From contig JABDRA010000503.1 of assembly GCA_013041995.1 (NCBI GenBank), forward strand, positions 1 to 7,182: 7,182 bases of DNA. Reading direction: 5' to 3'. Shown piece by piece: positions 3,944 to 7,182 of this stretch. The notes beneath the pieces are model-generated. The model saw only the letters and a list, made by a program, of their open reading frames with translations, was not told the DNA's origin and made no database searches. Source of the DNA: Anderseniella sp. (lineage in GTDB: Bacteria > Pseudomonadota > Alphaproteobacteria > Rhizobiales > Aestuariivirgaceae). Every line of letters starts with the position of its first letter. Positions within the stretch are counted from its first letter, which is position 1. The position numbers were made by a program, and so were the translations under genes.

Positions 3944-6900
3944 ATGTCGCAAACGTTTATTGGCCGCAAACGTATTCGCAAGTTCTTCGGCAACATCCAT
4001 GAAGTTGCCGAGATGCCTAACCTCATTGAGGTGCAGAAGGACAGTTATGACCAGTTTCTTCAGGTACTTGATCCTGAAGGAGGTCGTCTTGCAGAGGGTC
4101 TGCAGGCGGTGTTCAAGTCAGTCTTCCCGATAAGTGATTTTTCGGGCCAGGCAATGCTGGAATATGTCACCTACGAATTCGAAGAACCAAAATACGATGT
4201 TGAAGAGTGTCAGCAGCGCGGCATGACATTCGCCGCGCCTCTGAAGGTGACACTTCGCCTGATCGTGTTTGAAATCGACGAAGATACCGGCGCCAAGTCC
4301 GTCAAGGACATCAAGGAGCAGGACGTGTACATGGGCGATATTCCGCTCATGACCAAGAACGGTACGTTCGTCGTGAACGGCACCGAGCGCGTGATCGTGT
4401 CCCAGATGCATCGTTCGCCGGGCGTGTTCTTCGATCATGATCGTGGCAAGACCCATTCGTCAGGCAAATTGCTGTTTGCTGCGCGCATCATTCCTTACCG
4501 TGGTTCCTGGCTCGACTTTGAATTCGACGCCAAGGACATCGTTCATGTGCGCATTGACCGCCGCCGCAAACTGCCTGTAACGGCGCTGCTGCATGCACTG
4601 GGCATGGACAGCGAGGAAATTCTGCACACCTTCTACAACACCGTGGCATGCACGGCGTCGAAAGACGGGTGGCGGATGCCATTTGATCCTGATCGCTATC
4701 GTGGTGTGAAGCCGACTGTTGACCTGATTGATGCGAAAACCAAGAAGGTTGTCGTTGAAGCCGGTACCAAGATCACGCCACGCCTGGCCCGCAAGCTGGC
4801 TGAAGAAGGTCTCAAGGAACTGCTGGTTGACGACGAAAGCCTCTACGGGCACTTCGTGGCTGATGAGCTGGTTGATGCGAAGACCGGCGAAATTCACGCC
4901 GAAGCCGGTGCGGAAATCGACGAAGCCCTGATGACCGGTCTCGCGGAAGCGGGGTACAAGGAACTGCGTCTTCTGGACATCGACCACATCAACACCGGTG
5001 CCTACATTCGCAACACCTTGATGGCTGATAAGGTCGAAAGCTACGAGCAGGCACTTGTAGACATCTATCGTGTCATGCGCCCCGGTGAGCCGCCGACGCG
5101 TGAGACCGCGGAAGCCTTGTTCAACGGCCTGTTCTTCGATTCTGAGCGTTATGACCTGTCATCGGTCGGACGCGTCAAGATGAACATGCGCCTTGAGCTG
5201 GATGCGCCTGACACCATGCGTGTGCTGCGCAAGGAAGACATCATTGCCGTTGTCAGAACACTGGCCGAATTGCGGGACAGCAAGGGTGAAATCGATGATA
5301 TCGACCACCTTGGCAACCGTCGTGTCCGGTCTGTCGGCGAACTGATGGAAAACCAGTATCGCCTTGGCCTGATCCGCATGGAACGCGCCATCAAGGAGCG
5401 CATGTCCTCGGTGGATATCGACACCGTCATGCCGCATGACCTGATCAACGCCAAACCGGCTGCTGCAGCAGTGCGTGAGTTCTTCGGTTCTTCACAGCTG
5501 TCACAGTTCATGGACCAGACCAATCCGTTGTCTGAGATCACCCACAAGCGTCGTCTGTCGGCGCTTGGCCCCGGTGGTCTGACCCGTGAACGTGCCGGCT
5601 TTGAAGTGCGTGACGTGCATCCGACCCACTACGGCCGGATTTGTCCGATCGAGACACCTGAAGGCCCCAATATCGGCCTGATCAACTCGCTGGCCACATT
5701 TGCCCGCGTGAACAAGTATGGTTTCATCGAGACACCTTATCGCAAGGTGATCGACGGCAAGGTGTCCGAAGAAGTCGTTTATCTATCGGCAATCGAGGAA
5801 TCAAAGCCGCACATTGCCCAGGCCAACGTTGAACTGACCAAGGACGGCAAGTTTGTCGAAGACCTTGTTCTTGTTCGCCAGCATGGTGAAGTGATTACGG
5901 TTCCCTCGGAACGGGTGGACTTTGTCGACGTGTCGCCGAAGCAACTCGTGTCAGTGGCAGCCGCGCTTATTCCGTTCCTGGAAAACGATGACGCCAACCG
6001 CGCTCTGATGGGTTCAAACATGCAGCGTCAGGCCGTGCCGCTCGTGCGCACGGACGCGCCGCTCGTCGGTACCGGCATGGAAGCCGTTGTCGCCCGTGAT
6101 TCCGGTGCTGCCATTACCGCGCGCCGCTCCGGTGTCGTGGATCAGGTCGACGCAAAGCGTATCGTTATTCGCGCAACAGAAGAGACCGATCCAACCAAGT
6201 CCGGTGTGGACATCTACACGCTGTACAAATTCCAGCGTTCCAACCAGAACACCTGCATCAATCAGCGTCCGCTGGTTCGTGTCGGTGACCGGCTGAAGGC
6301 CGGCGATATTATCGCTGACGGACCGTCGACTGATCTGGGTGACCTGGCGCTTGGCCAGAACGTGCTGGTCGCGTTCATGCCGTGGAACGGATACAACTTC
6401 GAAGACTCCATCCTGTTGTCCGAACGCATGGTGCGTGATGACGTGTTCACCTCGATCCACATCGAAGAATTCGACGTCATGGCCCGTGATACAAAGCTCG
6501 GCCCTGAGGAGATCACCCGTGACATTCCAAACGTCGGTGAGGAAGCTCTGAAGAATCTCGACGAGGCGGGTATTGTCTACATCGGTGCTGAAGTGCATCC
6601 CGGCGATATCCTGTGTGGCAAGATCACGCCGAAGGGTGAAAGCCCGATGACGCCGGAAGAAAAGCTTCTGCGTGCCATATTCGGTGAAAAGGCATCTGAC
6701 GTTCGCGATACGTCGCTGCGCCTGCCACCCGGTGTTGCCGGAACCGTTGTCGAGGTCCGGGTGTTCAACCGCCACGGCATCGACAAGGATGAACGTGCCC
6801 TGGCCATTGAGCGCGAGGAAATCGAACGTCTTGCCAAGGACCGTGATGACGAACTCGCCATCCTTGACCGCAACTCCTATGGCCGTCTGGCTGACTTCCT

Positions 6901-7182
6901 GAAAGGCAAGCAGGCAGCCGGTGGTCCGAAGGGACACAAGCTCGAAGGCAAGCTCACCGAAGCCGTTCTCGATGACGTGCCTCGTTCGCAATGGTGGCAG
7001 ATCGCCTTGTCCAATGAAAAGGCACTGGCGGAACTTGAAGCCATGCGCCAGCAGTATGACGAGTCCAAGAAGCGCCTTGAAAACCGCTTCCTCGACAAGG
7101 TTGAAAAGCTGCAGCGTGGTGATGAACTGCCGCCGGGTGTCATGAAAATGGTAAAGGTTTTTGTCGCTGTGAAGCGCAAGAT
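3944..7182 (+). CDS. rpoB: DNA-directed RNA polymerase subunit beta (3' end outside window)
   Basis: The frame is open from the ATG at 3944 to the window edge: 1,079 full codons of a protein that is about 1,370-1,380 residues in alphaproteobacteria. AAGGA 3933-3937 lies six bases upstream. RpoB is the catalytic-core beta subunit of RNA polymerase. Seen in order: N-terminal RKRIRKFFG and PNLIEVQKDSYDQFL; protrusion and lobe, with NGTERVIVSQMHRSPGVFFD; a lineage insert (about 255-345) holding two related ~40-residue units; and the rifampicin pocket, with GSSQLSQFMDQ at 515-525, where Q521, D524, H534 and S539 match the sensitive E. coli residues Q513, D516, H526 and S531. Then come HPTHYGRICPIETPEGPN, the active-site region PWNGYNFEDSI with E820-D821, GKITPKGE near 892-899, and a second helical, charged insert from about 941. 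The sequence ends at AVKRK. No frameshift was seen. Confidence 0.98.
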   Translation, partial: MSQTFIGRKRIRKFFGNIHEVAEMPNLIEVQKDSYDQFLQVLDPEGGRLAEGLQAVFKSVFPISDFSGQAMLEYVTYEFEEPKYDVEECQQRGMTFAAPLKVTLRLIVFEIDEDTGAKSVKDIKEQDVYMGDIPLMTKNGTFVVNGTERVIVSQMHRSPGVFFDHDRGKTHSSGKLLFAARIIPYRGSWLDFEFDAKDIVHVRIDRRRKLPVTALLHALGMDSEEILHTFYNTVACTASKDGWRMPFDPDRYRGVKPTVDLIDAKTKKVVVEAGTKITPRLARKLAEEGLKELLVDDESLYGHFVADELVDAKTGEIHAEAGAEIDEALMTGLAEAGYKELRLLDIDHINTGAYIRNTLMADKVESYEQALVDIYRVMRPGEPPTRETAEALFNGLFFDSERYDLSSVGRVKMNMRLELDAPDTMRVLRKEDIIAVVRTLAELRDSKGEIDDIDHLGNRRVRSVGELMENQYRLGLIRMERAIKERMSSVDIDTVMPHDLINAKPAAAAVREFFGSSQLSQFMDQTNPLSEITHKRRLSALGPGGLTRERAGFEVRDVHPTHYGRICPIETPEGPNIGLINSLATFARVNKYGFIETPYRKVIDGKVSEEVVYLSAIEESKPHIAQANVELTKDGKFVEDLVLVRQHGEVITVPSERVDFVDVSPKQLVSVAAALIPFLENDDANRALMGSNMQRQAVPLVRTDAPLVGTGMEAVVARDSGAAITARRSGVVDQVDAKRIVIRATEETDPTKSGVDIYTLYKFQRSNQNTCINQRPLVRVGDRLKAGDIIADGPSTDLGDLALGQNVLVAFMPWNGYNFEDSILLSERMVRDDVFTSIHIEEFDVMARDTKLGPEEITRDIPNVGEEALKNLDEAGIVYIGAEVHPGDILCGKITPKGESPMTPEEKLLRAIFGEKASDVRDTSLRLPPGVAGTVVEVRVFNRHGIDKDERALAIEREEIERLAKDRDDELAILDRNSYGRLADFLKGKQAAGGPKGHKLEGKLTEAVLDDVPRSQWWQIALSNEKALAELEAMRQQYDESKKRLENRFLDKVEKLQRGDELPPGVMKMVKVFVAVKRK

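Noticed and set aside
3571..4002. 143-codon + strand frame spanning the end of rplL, the gap and the start of rpoB
   Set aside because: It overlaps two confirmed genes in another frame and its product looks like random basic sequence.
6014..6991. 325-codon open frame on the minus strand inside rpoB
   Set aside because: It lies wholly antisense to an intact, strongly conserved rpoB frame, has no recognisable protein features, and is the kind of shadow frame produced by codon bias.

Overview
The window is a continuous, all-forward-strand piece of the core transcription/translation gene cluster of a bacterium. The order is tuf (3' end only) – tRNA-Trp – secE – nusG – rplK – rplA – rplJ – rplL – rpoB (5' three quarters, running off the right edge). 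The host looks like an alphaproteobacterium, probably near the Hyphomicrobiales (Rhizobiales). Three things suggest this: the tuf–tRNA-Trp–secE linkage, a 172-residue L10 that starts with GTG followed by DRAEKK, and the protein sequences of L11, L1, L7/L12 and the RNA polymerase beta subunit. This assignment rests on remembered family sequences, not on a search.

Layout. Positions 1-136 are the last 44 codons of EF-Tu. Positions 183-258 are tRNA-Trp(CCA) with an encoded CCA end, but its acceptor stem has three adjacent non-pairs. After a 57-base gap with a strong hairpin come secE (316-510) and nusG (536-1066), which supply the translocon subunit and the transcription elongation factor. A 124-base structured gap precedes rplK (1191-1622) and rplA (1628-2326), the L11-L1 pair, which are only 5 bases apart. 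A 397-base untranslated stretch full of inverted repeats separates rplA from rplJ (GTG start at 2724, end 3242). rplL (3297-3674) follows. A second structured gap of 269 bases leads to rpoB (start 3944, open at 7182).

How the parts work together. L11 and L1 form the 50S L11 region and L1 stalk, and L10 with L7/L12 forms the stalk that recruits EF-Tu and EF-G. SecE anchors SecYEG, NusG couples RNA polymerase to other factors, and RpoB is the catalytic beta subunit. The three large gaps lie where autoregulation is known in related operons: L1 acting before rplK, L10-L7/L12 acting before rplJ, and attenuation or RNA processing before rpoB. No convincing sigma-70 promoter and no intrinsic terminator with a proper U-tract was found, so co-transcription with internal RNA-level control is the simplest reading.

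No mobile element, CRISPR array, phage gene or unknown protein gene was found. This is a conserved housekeeping region. The items most worth checking are the mispaired tRNA-Trp together with a codon-usage step across it, and the leader RNA structures. I do not see a new protein-coding system here.
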